From contig DYIL01000008.1 of the NCBI GenBank assembly GCA_020723665.1, forward strand, positions 2,036 through 65,116: a stretch of 63,081 bases of DNA. The letters are read 5' to 3'. Made by a program: the position numbers and the translations under genes. Source of the DNA: Methyloversatilis universalis. GTDB lineage: Bacteria; Pseudomonadota; Gammaproteobacteria; Methylococcales; Methylococcaceae. This document shows, in pieces, positions 25,984 through 37,924 of the stretch. Below the pieces are notes generated by a model. The model was not told the DNA's origin. It made no database searches and was given only the letters and a program-made list of their open reading frames with translations. Position 1 is the first letter of the stretch. Every line of letters starts with the position of its first letter.

Positions 25984-26982
25984 TCACCGGTGATAAGACA
26001 CCACCCGTTCGACTTCCGCTTTCGACCCCAAAATCACGGGAACACGCTGGTGAATGCCCTCGGGTTCGATGTCCATGATGCGCCGACGCCCGGTGGAACT
26101 CGCCCCGCCCGCCTGCTCGACGATGAAACTCATCGGATTGGCCTCGTACATCAAACGCAGCCGTCCCGGTTTGCCGGCCTCGCGCGTGTCGTAGGGATAC
26201 ATAAAAATGCCGCCGCGGGTCAGAATGCGATAGACCTCCGCGACCATGGACGCCACCCAGCGCATGTTGAAATTCTTCTCCCGGCCGCCGTCCTTGCCTT
26301 TGAGACATTCGTCGACATAACGCCGAACCGGCTCTTCCCAATAGCGCTGATTGGACATATTGATGGCGAACTCGGAGGTTTCCTCGGGAATCCGCATATT
26401 GGGATGGGTCAAAACGAACTCCCCGACGTCCCGGTCCAAGGTGAAGCCATTCACGCCATTACCAGTCGTCAGCACCATCAGGGTGGTCGGACCGTAGGTA
26501 CAGAAACCTGCGGCCACCTGCTTCGTCCCCGGCTGCAAGAAATCCGCCTCGGTCGGATCGTCCCGCCCCTCGGGAGCGCGAAGAACGGAGAAGATCGTAC
26601 CCACCGTGAGATTGATATCGATATTCGACGAGCCATCCAGAGGATCGAAACAGATCAGATACTTGCCTTTCGCATAGCCAGGCGGAATCGGGATGATGTC
26701 GTCGTTCTCCTCGGACGCCATCGCCGCGAGATGGCCGGTCCACTCCAGCGACCGGATGAAGAGTTCGTTGGAAATCACATCCAGCTTCTTCTGCGCTTCG
26801 CCCTGGACGTTTTCCGAACCCGCGATCCCGAGATTGCCGGCCAAACCCCCGCGACTCACCTCGTGCGCGATGGCCTTGCAGGCGGTCGCGATATCGCTGA
26901 GCAGCATGGTGAACTCGCCCGTGGCATGAGGACTCTTGCGCTGCTCGTGGATGAGAAACCGTGTCAAATACTCGCCGTTCAT
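25984..26982 (-). CDS. fbp: Fructose-1,6-bisphosphatase class 1
   Basis: 332 residues. Hydrolyses fructose 1,6-bisphosphate to fructose 6-phosphate. Metal-binding motifs: ASEENDD near 97, [10 protein letters not shown] near 119, and [16 protein letters not shown] near 290. Class 1 family length. Last gene of gap-pyk-fbp, 167 bases after pyk; the gap holds a hairpin. In a methanotroph it could serve ribulose monophosphate or Calvin cycles (inference). Confidence 0.96.
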   Translation of the reverse strand: MNGEYLTRFLIHEQRKSPHATGEFTMLLSDIATACKAIAHEVSRGGLAGNLGIAGSENVQGEAQKKLDVISNELFIRSLEWTGHLAAMASEENDDIIPIPPGYAKGKYLICFDPLDGSSNIDINLTVGTIFSVLRAPEGRDDPTEADFLQPGTKQVAAGFCTYGPTTLMVLTTGNGVNGFTLDRDVGEFVLTHPNMRIPEETSEFAINMSNQRYWEEPVRRYVDECLKGKDGGREKNFNMRWVASMVAEVYRILTRGGIFMYPYDTREAGKPGRLRLMYEANPMSFIVEQAGGASSTGRRRIMDIEPEGIHQRVPVILGSKAEVERVVSYHR

Positions 26983-27011
26983 GGTTTTTTTCCTTCACAA
27001 CGAAAAGAGCA

Positions 27012-27056
27012 GAGAGAAGATGGGCGAAGGCCGTTAGGCCGTGTCCATCTTCTCTC
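27012..27056. promoter_or_regulatory. Inverted repeat between pyk and fbp
   Basis: GAGAGAAGATGG (27012-27023) and CCATCTTCTCTC (27045-27056) form a perfect 12-bp stem around an inner GGCC-GTTA-GGCC. No T-run follows on the minus strand, so it may be an mRNA hairpin rather than a terminator. Confidence 0.45.
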
Positions 27057-27149
27057 GCTGATGGGCACGCTGCGCTTTGCCCATCCTACCAACTCGCTTC
27101 CTCGACGAAAAAGGCGGGGGGCCGAGAACCGCGAACGGCGGTTCGCACG

Positions 27150-28586
27150 CTATACCGTTCCGACCCGGACGATCTTCAAGGCATTGGTTCCGCCCCGCAC
27201 GCCGGTCAGATCGCCTTTGGTCAGGATGACCAAATCGCCCGGCTTCACCAGACCGCGGCTCAGGAATTCGTTGATGATCTCGCGGTTAAGCACGGCGTGA
27301 TCGGACGTCGTACTGTAAAAGCTGATGGGGTAAACGCCGCGATAGAGAGTGACTTTGCGGCAGGTCTTTTCGTGTCGGGTCAGTGCGTAAATCGGAATGC
27401 CGGAACTGATGCGCGACATCCAAAGCGGCGTCGAACCCGATTCCGTCTGAGCGCCGATCGCTTTCACCGGCAGGTGATTGGCGATATACATCGACGCCAT
27501 CGCAATGGCCTCGTCGATGTAGTCGAATCTCTCGTCGATGCGATGGGTCGACTGCCGGACCCTCGGGTGCTGTTCGGCCTCCTTGCATATCCTGGCCATC
27601 GCCGCGACCGCCTTGTCCGGATACTTCCCGCTGGCCGTTTCGGCGGAAAGCATCACCGCGTCGGTGCCGTCGATCACCGCGTTGGCCACATCGAACACCT
27701 CTGCGCGCGTGGGCATCGGACTTTGGATCATGGATTCCATCATCTGGGTGGCGGTGATGACCGCGCGATCACGGCTGCGTGCCAGCTTGATCAGGTCTTT
27801 CTGCACCCACGGTAATTGAGCGTCGCCGATTTCCACCCCGAGATCGCCGCGCGCCACCATGATGGCGTCGGACGCATCGATGATGGACTCGATCACGCCC
27901 GGCTCCAGAGCCTCGGCGCGCTCGATCTTGGCCACGATCCCCGCCTCTCCGCCGGCAGCGAGGAGCAAATCCCGCGCTTCCCGGATATCCGCGGCGGACC
28001 GCGGAAAGGATACGGCAAGGTAATCGGCGTCGATCTCGGCCGCCGTCCGAATATCCTCCTTGTCTTTCTCGGTCAAGGCGGCGGCCGATAAACCGCCGCC
28101 CAGCTTATTGATGCCTTTATGGTTGGACAGTTCGCCCCCGCTGATTACCCGGCAGACGATACGCGTCCCTTCGATCCTGTCGACACCCAGTTCGATGCGG
28201 CCGTCGTCCAGCAACAAAACGTCGCCCGGTTTCACGTCCTTGGGAAGATCGGAATACAGGCACCCGACCTGGCGTTCGTCGCCCTGGTCCGGGGGCAGAG
28301 CCGTATCGAGATCGAAGCGCGCGTTTTCCCGAAGATGAATCTTGCCTTCCCCTCGAAAGCGCGCGATGCGGATCTTGGGTCCCTGCAAATCGACCAGTAC
28401 CCCGACATGCCGGTTCAGTTTTCGGCTGATGGTGCGTACCGCCTCGGCGCGCTTTTTATGAGTCTCGGCGTCGCCGTGGGAAAAATTGAGCCGTACGACG
28501 TCGACGCCCGCCTTGATGGCCCGTTCCAGAATGGCCGGATCGTCGGTCGAAGGTCCCAGAGTCGCTACGATCTTGGTTCGTCTCAT
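27150..28586 (-). CDS. pyk: Pyruvate kinase
   Basis: 478 residues. Converts phosphoenolpyruvate and ADP to pyruvate and ATP. The start MRRTKIVATLGPSTDD, VRLNFSHGD, the active-site segment IMVARGDLGVEI and ITATQMMESMIQ are family signatures. The C-terminal allosteric domain is present (VNALTRHEKT-like region; VKPGDLVILTKGD). It lies 17 bases after gap and is co-directional with it. Confidence 0.96.
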   Translation of the reverse strand: MRRTKIVATLGPSTDDPAILERAIKAGVDVVRLNFSHGDAETHKKRAEAVRTISRKLNRHVGVLVDLQGPKIRIARFRGEGKIHLRENARFDLDTALPPDQGDERQVGCLYSDLPKDVKPGDVLLLDDGRIELGVDRIEGTRIVCRVISGGELSNHKGINKLGGGLSAAALTEKDKEDIRTAAEIDADYLAVSFPRSAADIREARDLLLAAGGEAGIVAKIERAEALEPGVIESIIDASDAIMVARGDLGVEIGDAQLPWVQKDLIKLARSRDRAVITATQMMESMIQSPMPTRAEVFDVANAVIDGTDAVMLSAETASGKYPDKAVAAMARICKEAEQHPRVRQSTHRIDERFDYIDEAIAMASMYIANHLPVKAIGAQTESGSTPLWMSRISSGIPIYALTRHEKTCRKVTLYRGVYPISFYSTTSDHAVLNREIINEFLSRGLVKPGDLVILTKGDLTGVRGGTNALKIVRVGTV

Positions 28587-28603
28587 TCAATTCATCGTTC
28601 CGG

Positions 28604-29617
28604 TTAGCTTGCCTCCATCAAAGCCACCGTGGCGTCCAACATGCGGTTGGAGAAACCCCATTCGTTGTCGTACCAGGCGAGGGCTTTGACCAAATTGCCC
28701 TGCATGACCTTGGTGAGGGTCGCCTCGTAAATCGAGGAACGGGCATCGTGATTGAAATCCATGGACACCAAGGGCAAATCGTTGTAGCCGAGGATTCCCT
28801 TCAGCGGACCTTCCGCGGCCTGGCGCATCGCATCGTGAATCTCGTCCTTGCTGGTCTTGCGCGATGCGACGAACGTCAAATCCACCAGCGAAACGTTGAT
28901 GGTGGGAACTCGGATCGCGAAACCGTCCAGACGACCGGACAATTCCGGCAGCACGAGTCCCACCGCCGCGGCGGCGCCGGTCTTGGTGGGAATCATCGAT
29001 TGCGTGGCGGCTCGCGCCCGGCGCAGATCCTTGTGGTAAACGTCGGTCAGCACCTGGTCGTTGGTGTAGGAATGGATGGTGGTCATCAATCCGTGTTCGA
29101 CGCCGATCGCTTCGTGGAGCACCTTGACCAGCGGTGCCAGGCAGTTGGTGGTGCAAGAGGCGTTGGAAATCACCGTGTCGCTGGCCTTCAGCTTGTCATG
29201 GTTGACACCATAGACGACGGTCGCGTCCACATCTTCGCCGCCCGGCGCGGAGATGATCACTTTCTTCGCTCCCGCCTCGAGGTGGGCCGATGCCTTGGCC
29301 TTGGAGGTGAAAAGGCCGGTACATTCGTGGACGACATCGATGCCCAGATCGCGCCAGGGCAGCTTGGCCGGATCCCGCTCGGCAAACACGCGTACCCGGT
29401 CGCCGTTGACGATCATGTAGTCGCCGTCCACCGAAACGTCACCCGGAAAACGTCCGTGCACCGTATCGTATTTCGTCAGGTGCGCATTCGTGTTGGCATC
29501 GCCCAGGTCGTTAATCGCCACGATCTGGAATTCTCCGGTCCGTTTCGACTCGTACAATGCCCGCAGAATATTCCGCCCGATACGGCCGTATCCGTTGATT
29601 GCAACTCTTATCGTCAT
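28604..29617 (-). CDS. gap: Glyceraldehyde-3-phosphate dehydrogenase, type I
   Basis: 337 residues. NAD(P)-binding start [17 protein letters not shown], catalytic Cys in [12 protein letters not shown] near 153, and [11 protein letters not shown] near 315. First gene of the minus-strand gap-pyk-fbp set, with GGAG upstream of ATG 29617. The following genes share its direction with short gaps. Confidence 0.96.
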   Translation of the reverse strand: MTIRVAINGYGRIGRNILRALYESKRTGEFQIVAINDLGDANTNAHLTKYDTVHGRFPGDVSVDGDYMIVNGDRVRVFAERDPAKLPWRDLGIDVVHECTGLFTSKAKASAHLEAGAKKVIISAPGGEDVDATVVYGVNHDKLKASDTVISNASCTTNCLAPLVKVLHEAIGVEHGLMTTIHSYTNDQVLTDVYHKDLRRARAATQSMIPTKTGAAAAVGLVLPELSGRLDGFAIRVPTINVSLVDLTFVASRKTSKDEIHDAMRQAAEGPLKGILGYNDLPLVSMDFNHDARSSIYEATLTKVMQGNLVKALAWYDNEWGFSNRMLDATVALMEAS

Positions 29618-29984
29618 GGTTTTTCTCCAAACTCAATAGGGTAACGGTGCTAGAGAAGGATGATTTATGATTCTCGAATTGGACTGACCTCGTCCGGACG
29701 CGTTCACGCTGGCACTTGGAACGGAGAGTGAGAACTGACTCGACGGCCGGGGCTTTCCACCGAATCCGTACCCGGGGGTGGGACGCCGCCAGTGCTTGTG
29801 TCCCGGGTTCGTCGACAAGTCGACTTTTCGAATATAGCAAACTCGACCTTCGTTATCCAGATTGTTGAAACCAAGCGGCCTACGCGCTAGCGTAGCACCT
29901 TTAGGGCGCTCTCGAATAAGCCCCGTACTTTGGGACCAATCGGCAGGACAGCCGATTGGCACGCCAGGCGCCCGAAGGGTACGG

Positions 29985-30222
29985 CACATGGATGTGCCGC
30001 ATGACCAATCGGCGGGGCGAAGTGCGACGCAACGAGCGGACAGGCCAAGGATGGGCCGCCCCGGACTCGGGAGCGAAGCGGGACGGCGTTGCGAGGCCGC
30101 TACTCGTTTCGTCCCTGAGGCTCGCCTTTCGACAGGCTCAGGACAGGCCCTTTGGGCCGTGCTTCGCACGTTCCGGTTCGCTGCCGGCGAACGGGCGCAC
30201 GCGTAAGCGCCGCTTGCGGCTC
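29985..30222. repeat. Long dispersed repeat, copy 1
   Basis: Shares GCAACGAGCGGACAGGCCA, GAGCGAAGCGGGAC, GGGCCGTGCTTCGCACGTTC and related blocks in the same order with 38895-39160 and 48750-48960, and partly with 18718-18800. Origin unknown. Confidence 0.6.
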
Positions 30223-30326
30223 CCAACAGGGAAAGCGCGGAGTGATTGGTTTGGTTGAGGGGCTGTCGGATCGATCCGTTGCACAGGTCGCTTCTCCGAA
30301 TTCTCGACCTTGCCAGAGCTTTCTTG

Positions 30327-30440
30327 AGGAAGCTCCGATTAAGTTTCCAAATTGAGAAAAGCGAACAGTGCGACTGTTTGATCTAAAAGGCCCCTCGCCC
30401 AACCCTCTCCCAGAGGGAGAGGGCTTATTCAGAGCTTCCT
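30327..30440. mobile_element. IS5-like MITE with a different core
   Basis: Ends AGGAAGCTCCGATTAAGT (30327-30344) and TCAGAGCTTCCT (30429-30440). The core is CTCTCCCAGAGGGAGAG rather than the TTCGACAGG hairpin, so the ends and cores of this family vary independently. Confidence 0.6.
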
Positions 30441-30463
30441 TGACATGCAGCGAGGACGGCGAG

Positions 30464-30874
30464 ATGTACACGAAAGAAATCTTTTATCGTACCCAGGAAC
30501 TCAAGCGGGAACGCCGCCGTCTGGCCGCCACCGTTTACAACCGCTGCAAGACGCTGCTCTATCGAAGCGGCGAAAACGCCTTGTTCGTGCCGATCCGCAG
30601 CATGCAATATCTGGCCGTGATCGATCCCGAAGAAATCGTCTTTCTGGACGGCGCCGTGTCCCAAAGCGAAATCGTCCTCGCCTGGCAGAACTTTCGGGTT
30701 TCGGAACGTAGCGCCCTACACCTGCCGGTGTCCTACGAAGCGGTTTATTACACCGAAGACTCGCTGAACGTCATGCCGCGTATTCAAAGCGAATTTCCGC
30801 GCGCACTGCGGCAAATGGACGAAAGAATGAGAAGCGCCTCTTCGGAGGAAGCCAAGATCATCCCGCTCAAATAA
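30464..30874 (+). CDS. Hypothetical protein upstream of LonB-like protease
   Basis: 136 residues from ATG 30464 (the frame upstream is MITE sequence). No signal peptide or membrane helix. A charged helix RTQELKRERRRLAATVYNR is followed by a mixed alpha/beta region (FVPIRSMQYLAVIDPEEIVFLDG). I do not recognise the family. It is 43 bases before the protease gene and co-directional, so an accessory role to the protease is possible but unproven. Confidence 0.7.
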   Translation: MYTKEIFYRTQELKRERRRLAATVYNRCKTLLYRSGENALFVPIRSMQYLAVIDPEEIVFLDGAVSQSEIVLAWQNFRVSERSALHLPVSYEAVYYTEDSLNVMPRIQSEFPRALRQMDERMRSASSEEAKIIPLK

Positions 30875-30917
30875 TTTCTAACCCGCCCTCAAAACTACGC
30901 CGTCGGACATATCTTCG

Positions 30918-33272
30918 ATGCCCAAATCTCGCCCAATACCCGGATTGGCACCGGAAAAGCTGAAAGCGCGCGTTCGCCTGGAGAACCTGCCCTTCGCCAC
31001 GACCGAAGACCTGGAACCGTTCCGAGGCATGCTCGGACAAACCCGCGCCCAAACCGCCATCGCCTTCGGGGTCGCCATGCAAAGACCGGGATATAACATC
31101 TACGTGATGGGCGAAGCCGGAACCGGGCGTCTTTCGCTGGTCACCCAGTACCTCAAGGCGCGAGCCCGGGAGCAGCCGTCCTCGAGCGATTGGGCTTACA
31201 TCAACAATTTCGACGACCCGCGCAAGCCGTTCGCCTTGCAACTCCCTGCGGGACAGGGGAAATCTTTACTCGCCGACTTCGAAACGCTGGTCGACAACCT
31301 GCTCGCAACCTTTCCGGCGGCGTTCGAGAATCCGGCCTATCAAAGGCGCAAAACGGCCATAGACCGGGAGGTGAAGCAACGCTACAACCAGGCGGTCGAT
31401 AAAGTCGAACGGCGCGCAAAAGACTACAAAATCGCCGTCTTCCGTAACGGCGACACAGTCGTGTTCAGCCCTTTGATTAGCGGCAAGCCGGCGGATGAAG
31501 ACGATTTCACCGCCTTGCCGGATGCCGAGAAAACCCGCTTTCACAACCACGTGCGCGAACTCGAGGATTATCTCAACGAACTCCTTTCGGAAATGCCGCA
31601 ATGGAAGCGCGAGAGCATCAACCGACTGCGCGAACTGGACAAATCCACCATAGACGAAGCCATCGAGCCGTTATTGGCCGGCTTGCAGCAAAAATACGCC
31701 GACTTGCCCGCAGTGTTGCAGTACCTCGCGGACATACGCCGCAGCCTGCCGCGCGTCGTCGCGGAACATCTGGCTGAAGACCGCAGTCACGAGCCTCACG
31801 AGGACTCCGCGAAACGCGCGATCCTGATGGCGCAGTTTGCGCCCCGGCTGCTGGTCAGCCACGGCCCCGATGCCGGTGCGCCCGTGATCTACGAGGCGAA
31901 TCCCAACCACCCGAACCTGTTCGGTCGCCTCGAATACGTCAGCGAACAGGGCATTTTGACCACGCATTACCGCTTGATTTATCCCGGTGCGATGCATCTG
32001 GCCAACGGCGGCTATTTGATCGTGGAAGCCGAAAAACTGCTCGCCGAACCTCATGTCTGGCCGACCCTGAAACGAACGCTCAAGACCCGGCAAATCCGGA
32101 TCGAGCTTCCCAGCGAAGACCAGCCCGCCGTCGCGCCGACGCTCGATCCGGACATGATCCCGCTGTCGGTCAAGCTCGTGCTGGTCGGCTCGCGCGAACT
32201 TTATTACCTGCTGCAAGCCATGGACCCGGAGTTCAACGAACTCTTTCGGGTTCTCGCGGAATTCGACGACGATTTCCCGCTCACGTCCGCATCGATGCTC
32301 GACTTCGCTCGGCTGATCAAAACCCACGCCGAAGCCGACGGCTTCAAACCCCTGACCGCGGACGCCGTCGCCCGGCTGATCGAGTTCAGTTCGCGCGAGG
32401 CGGAACACCAGGAACGCCTTTCCGCGCGCGTGCACGACGTGTTCGAACTCGTGGCCGAAGCGGAGCAATTCCGCGGACAGGAAGGCGCGGAAATGATCAG
32501 CGAGCGGCATGTCCAGAAAGCGCTTGCCGCGAAGGAAGAACGGCTCGGCCGCATCAGCCGGCTTCTGCTTGAGGACATGCTGAGCGACACCATTCTGATC
32601 GACACCGACGGCGATGCGGTCGGCCGAATCAACGGCCTGACCATATTGGAAATCGGGGACGTGCGGTTCGGGATGCCGGCACGCATCACCGCCACCGTTT
32701 ATCCCGGCAGCCGCGGCGTGGTTGACGTCGAACGGGAGGCCGAACTGGGCCAAGCCATACATTCCAAAGGCATCATGATTCTTTCGGGATATCTCGGTCA
32801 TAAGTACGCCTCCGAGTTCCCGCTGGCCGTCTCCGCCAACATCGCTCTGGAGCAGTCCTACGGCTACGTCGACGGCGATAGCGCGGCCCTGGCCGAATTG
32901 TGCGCTTTGATTTCGGCACTGACCGGCGTACCGCTGGCGCAAGCTTTTGCCGTCACCGGCTCCATCAACCAATACGGCGAAGTACAGACCGTAGGAGGCA
33001 TCAACGAAAAGATCGAGGGCTTCTTTCGCTTATGCGAAGCACGCGGCCTTACCGGAAGACAAGGCGTCATCATTCCCAAAGCCAACGTCCGCAACCTGAT
33101 GCTGAAGGACGATGTCGTCGAGGCCGTGCGCCGCCGCGCATTCATCGTTCATGCGGTGAGGTCGGTGGACCAGACACTCGAATTGCTGACAGGACAAAAA
33201 GCCGAGGACGTCAACCGCCTCGCCGTGGCGAAACTGCGGCAGATGGCGAGACACGCGGAGCGGAAATCCTAG
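30918..33272 (+). CDS. LonB-like ATP-dependent protease (AAA+, S16)
   Basis: 784 residues resembling the YcbZ/LonB-like Lon family found in gammaproteobacteria. The N-terminal AAA+ part contains GEAGTGRLSLV near residue 71 as a degenerate Walker A (GxxGTGR rather than GKT/S), followed by a long coiled-coil insert (about 140-260). The C-terminal S16 protease domain has the catalytic Ser in GDSAALAELCALISALTG and Lys in GGINEKIEGFF near 690-700. This is distinct from the canonical Lon at 41923. Confidence 0.88.
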   Translation: MPKSRPIPGLAPEKLKARVRLENLPFATTEDLEPFRGMLGQTRAQTAIAFGVAMQRPGYNIYVMGEAGTGRLSLVTQYLKARAREQPSSSDWAYINNFDDPRKPFALQLPAGQGKSLLADFETLVDNLLATFPAAFENPAYQRRKTAIDREVKQRYNQAVDKVERRAKDYKIAVFRNGDTVVFSPLISGKPADEDDFTALPDAEKTRFHNHVRELEDYLNELLSEMPQWKRESINRLRELDKSTIDEAIEPLLAGLQQKYADLPAVLQYLADIRRSLPRVVAEHLAEDRSHEPHEDSAKRAILMAQFAPRLLVSHGPDAGAPVIYEANPNHPNLFGRLEYVSEQGILTTHYRLIYPGAMHLANGGYLIVEAEKLLAEPHVWPTLKRTLKTRQIRIELPSEDQPAVAPTLDPDMIPLSVKLVLVGSRELYYLLQAMDPEFNELFRVLAEFDDDFPLTSASMLDFARLIKTHAEADGFKPLTADAVARLIEFSSREAEHQERLSARVHDVFELVAEAEQFRGQEGAEMISERHVQKALAAKEERLGRISRLLLEDMLSDTILIDTDGDAVGRINGLTILEIGDVRFGMPARITATVYPGSRGVVDVEREAELGQAIHSKGIMILSGYLGHKYASEFPLAVSANIALEQSYGYVDGDSAALAELCALISALTGVPLAQAFAVTGSINQYGEVQTVGGINEKIEGFFRLCEARGLTGRQGVIIPKANVRNLMLKDDVVEAVRRRAFIVHAVRSVDQTLELLTGQKAEDVNRLAVAKLRQMARHAERKS

Positions 33273-33848
33273 AGCGTTTTCAGCGCCGATGTACGCTCCA
33301 ATAAGGACGCTACCTTCGGCAGCAAGCGAATTTGAAGCGGGCCTCGCCCCGCCGGCAAGTGACTTTTGCAAACCCCTTGTGGGGCTGTGCCCACAAGTCC
33401 TGGGTGTCCTTCCCTGGACGTTGCCCTTCGGGCGAACGTTGTTCGTCCCATTCCGCTCCCGGCGAGTTTGTCTTCGCGCGCCCAAAGACAACTGTGTCGG
33501 GAACACATTTGGACGCGCGGAGCGCGCCCGAAGGGTTCGCGTCTGGGAAGGTGCGAATCGGCAGGCACCCGGATGGCGCGCTGATCGTGCGCATCGCCGG
33601 CTGGAGCCGGCGACGCTCGGGCGCGCCATCCGGGACGATTCAGCAACGCTGCACAGCTGATTAGAAATGCTCCAGCCGAAAGGAGCACAGCCCACCGGCT
33701 TTGCCCGTCCTGTAAATTTATGCCGCATGCAGATCGGTAATCCCCGCGATCGATATCAGATTTCAAGCAGGTCGGCAACGGATTTCCGATCTACTCGGTG
33801 GGCTGCGGGTCGGCCTTATTCCAATCCCCATCGGATTAATGCCGTGTA
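33273..33848. other. Gene-free stretch
   Basis: 576 bases between the LonB-like gene and the ferredoxin gene. Overlapping open frames exist on both strands but none has a ribosome site or recognisable product. Short GC-rich palindromes (for example GCGCGGAGCGCGC near 33516) are present. Otherwise nothing recognised. Confidence 0.5.
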
Positions 33849-35157
<1,309 letters not shown>

Positions 35158-35161
<4 letters not shown>

Positions 35162-36471
35162 CTTGCCCCGCCGCCGACCAGCACCGTCTGGATCTTGTCC
35201 AGGTCGACCCTGGACCGAAAAGCCCGCTTGATCTCCTCGCGAGTCACCGCCTCCACCTTCTCGGTGAACTTGGCGAGGTAATCCAGGGGACGGTTGTAAA
35301 ACGCGACGGCGGCCACCTGCTCGGTGAGTTTCTGGTTACTGTCCAAGCGCAAGACGAAACCGCCGACGATATTTTTCTTGGCCGCTTCCAACTCCTTGTC
35401 GGTCGGTCCGTTTGCCGCGAAATCCTTGAGGGTGTCCAGGGCCACGCGCAGGGCTTCCTCGGCCTTGTCATTGCGGGTCTGTAGGCCCATCTCGAAAGGC
35501 CCGATCTCCCGAAGCGGCATGAAGTAGCTATAGGCGCTGTAGGACAGGCCGCGCTTCTCCCGGACCTCTTCGCTGATGCGGGAAACCAGGCCGCTGCCGC
35601 CCAGAATGTGGTTGGCCACGTAAAGCGGGAAATAATCGGGATCGTTCGCCGTCATCCCCAGAACCCCCGCACGCACGTGGGTCTGTTCGGAAGGGAATCG
35701 TTGCTTGATGACCTCGGCCGACTTGAGCGGTGCGGGCGCCGGCAGTGCCGGCGGAGCGGCGCCTTTATCGAGACCCGACAGCAATTTTTCGGCGATGGAC
35801 TCCGCGTCCGCCCGGTTTACCTCGCCCACGATCACGACGATGGCATTGCTCGTCACATAGAAACGCTTGTGGAAGTCGACCAGGTCCTCACGGGTCAAGG
35901 GCGCCACGGTTTCGGTAAACCCTTCCTGCGGATGCGCGTAGGGATGGTTCCCGTAGAGTGCCTGAAAGAACGCGATTTCGACCAGTTCGTCCGGCTCCTC
36001 GCCGCGCTGCTTGATCGCGAGCAGCGTCCGATTTTTCTCCCGCTCGAAGTCTTTCTGGTCGAAGCGGGGATGAGCGAGGATTTCCCGGGCCGTTTCCAAG
36101 GCGACCGCGAGCTTTTCGGGATGTGTCAGACTGCGCAGCGATAGCCACGCCGAATCGCGGGAAACACCGGTTCCCAGGGATGCACCGACGTTCTCGAGCC
36201 GCTGGGCGATGGCATCGGCGTCCCAATCCCCCGCGCCGGTATCCAGCATGCCGGAGGTGAGCGCTGCGAGACCGAATTTTTCGCCGTCGCGGGCGCTGCC
36301 GGCGTCGAACACGATCTTGACGTCGAGCAGCGGCAAGCCTTCAGTCGGCACGAAATAGACGCGACCGCCCTGCGCGGAGACCCAATGCTGAATTTCCGGC
36401 ACGGCGTAAACCGGTGCGCTGATCAGCAAAAACAGAAATACGAGGCTTTGGCACACGTGTTTAGCGGACAT
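35158..36471 (-). CDS. M16 family peptidase-like protein lacking the zinc motif
   Basis: 437 residues with signal peptide (SLVFLFLLISAPVYA). It has the M16 fold but no HxxEH; the corresponding region reads FGLAALTSGMLDTG. It keeps the substrate-side motif RGLSYSAYSYF near 330. Such subunits pair with the active M16 encoded just upstream, like PqqL/MPP-type heterodimers. It overlaps rsmD and the upstream peptidase gene. Confidence 0.9.
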
Positions 36472-37843
36472 GGTCGCTCCCCACCGGCGCGGTCTCTTCC
36501 GGCGCCCTCGCGCCTTCGGGCAGCGGCAACGGCTCCAGATACCCCACGGTCAGCCGATCGTCGATCAAGTATTTCCGTGCGACCTTTTGAACCTGTTCGG
36601 CCGTCACGGCATCGACCTTGTCCACGTACTCCTGGACGGTTTGCCAGCCCAGTCCGACGGTTTCGGTCGCGCCGAGTTGCATAGCCTGATAAAACATGGA
36701 ATCCCTCTGATAAATGTGGTGAGCCAATACTTGCGCCTTGACCCTCTCCAGTTCCTCGGCGGAAACCGGTTCGTCCTGAAGCCTGCGGATTTCCTCGCCG
36801 AACGCTTTCTCCAGGGCCTGCAAGGTTTTGCCTTGGGCGGGCGTCCCCTCCAGGGTGAACAGGTTCGACAAGCGGGAATAAAGATCGTAGCCCGCCCCCG
36901 CGGATGCGGCCACCTGCTGCCCGCGCACCAGACGGCTGGACAGCCGCGCGCTGTTGCCGCCGTCCAGGATGCCGGCCGCCACCTCCAGAGCATAAGCCTC
37001 CCAATCCTCTTCGCCTATGGTCCGCAAGGCGGGCGTCTTGTAACCCATTACGAGATACGGCAGCTTAGCCGGCTGACGAACGGTTATACGGCGCACGCCC
37101 AATTGCTCGACTTCGCCCTGCGGCTTGACCGTCGGCAGATTGCTGGGCTTCAGCGGACCGAAGTATTTCTTGGCCAACGCGAAAACCTCCTGCGGATTCA
37201 CATCGCCCACCACGACCACCGTGGCGTTGTTTGGCGCGTACCAGAGATCGTACCACTGCTTGAGATCGTCGAGGGTCAATCCGCCGACGTCGTCCGGCCA
37301 GCCGATGACGGGATTCTTGTAAGGGCTATTGGTATAGGCGACAGCCTCGAAATGCTCTTCCATCTTGGCGCGCGGCTGGTCGTCGGTGCGCAGCCGGCGC
37401 TCCTCCAGGACGACTTGCTGCTCTTTCTTGAACTCCTTGTCGGTCAGAAGGAGATTCCGCATGCGGTCGGCTTCCAGTTCGAAGCTGACCGGAAGCCTGG
37501 TTTTTTCCAGAGTCTGGAAATAGGCGGTGTAGTCTTGCCCGGTAAAAGCGTTTTCTCGACCTCCGTTTGCTGCGATAATACGGGAGAATTCGCCCGGCGG
37601 ATGTTTTTCGGTACCCTTGAACATCATGTGCTCGAGCATGTGCGAAATGCCGGTGATGCCGCCATGTTCATAGCTTGCGCCCACTTTGTACCAGACCTGC
37701 GTAACGACTGCCGGCGCGCGGTGGTCTTCCTGGACCAAAAGCTTCAACCCGTTATCCAGCCGGAACTCATGTACCGCAGGCTCAGCAGCGTGAAGCGAAA
37801 ACGGTACAACCAGCAGGGCCAGACGGAGTCCGCGAAACTGCAT
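36461..37843 (-). CDS. M16 family zinc peptidase, active subunit
   Basis: 460 residues with a short signal peptide. The zinc motif HMLEHMMFKG (HxxEH) lies near residue 67 with the distal Glu in the expected helix. Its stop overlaps the next gene, so the pair is coupled. In Pseudomonas the same rsmD-M16-M16 block is divergent from ftsY; here the divergent neighbour is cyoE. Confidence 0.92.
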   Translation of the reverse strand: MQFRGLRLALLVVPFSLHAAEPAVHEFRLDNGLKLLVQEDHRAPAVVTQVWYKVGASYEHGGITGISHMLEHMMFKGTEKHPPGEFSRIIAANGGRENAFTGQDYTAYFQTLEKTRLPVSFELEADRMRNLLLTDKEFKKEQQVVLEERRLRTDDQPRAKMEEHFEAVAYTNSPYKNPVIGWPDDVGGLTLDDLKQWYDLWYAPNNATVVVVGDVNPQEVFALAKKYFGPLKPSNLPTVKPQGEVEQLGVRRITVRQPAKLPYLVMGYKTPALRTIGEEDWEAYALEVAAGILDGGNSARLSSRLVRGQQVAASAGAGYDLYSRLSNLFTLEGTPAQGKTLQALEKAFGEEIRRLQDEPVSAEELERVKAQVLAHHIYQRDSMFYQAMQLGATETVGLGWQTVQEYVDKVDAVTAEQVQKVARKYLIDDRLTVGYLEPLPLPEGARAPEETAPVGSDHVR

Positions 37844-37924
37844 TTGACACTCTCCTTAAGTGTTGGGGATTAACGGCAGGTTGCCGAACCAGCCGGTATT
37901 GTAAACGAAGACCGTAGCGAAACG

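Larger units (their letters stand above)
29618..30463. other. Gene-free stretch with a long dispersed repeat and a MITE
   Basis: No real gene seen. 29985-30222 is copy 1 of the long dispersed repeat; 30327-30440 is a MITE. Open frames here on both strands are low-complexity shadows of the repeats. Confidence 0.6.

Noticed and set aside
31671..32972. 433-codon minus-strand frame opposite the LonB-like gene
   Set aside because: Shadow of a conserved gene with atypical composition.
33289..33728. Several overlapping frames between the LonB-like gene and the ferredoxin gene
   Set aside because: Mutually overlapping in many frames; no start signals or similarity.
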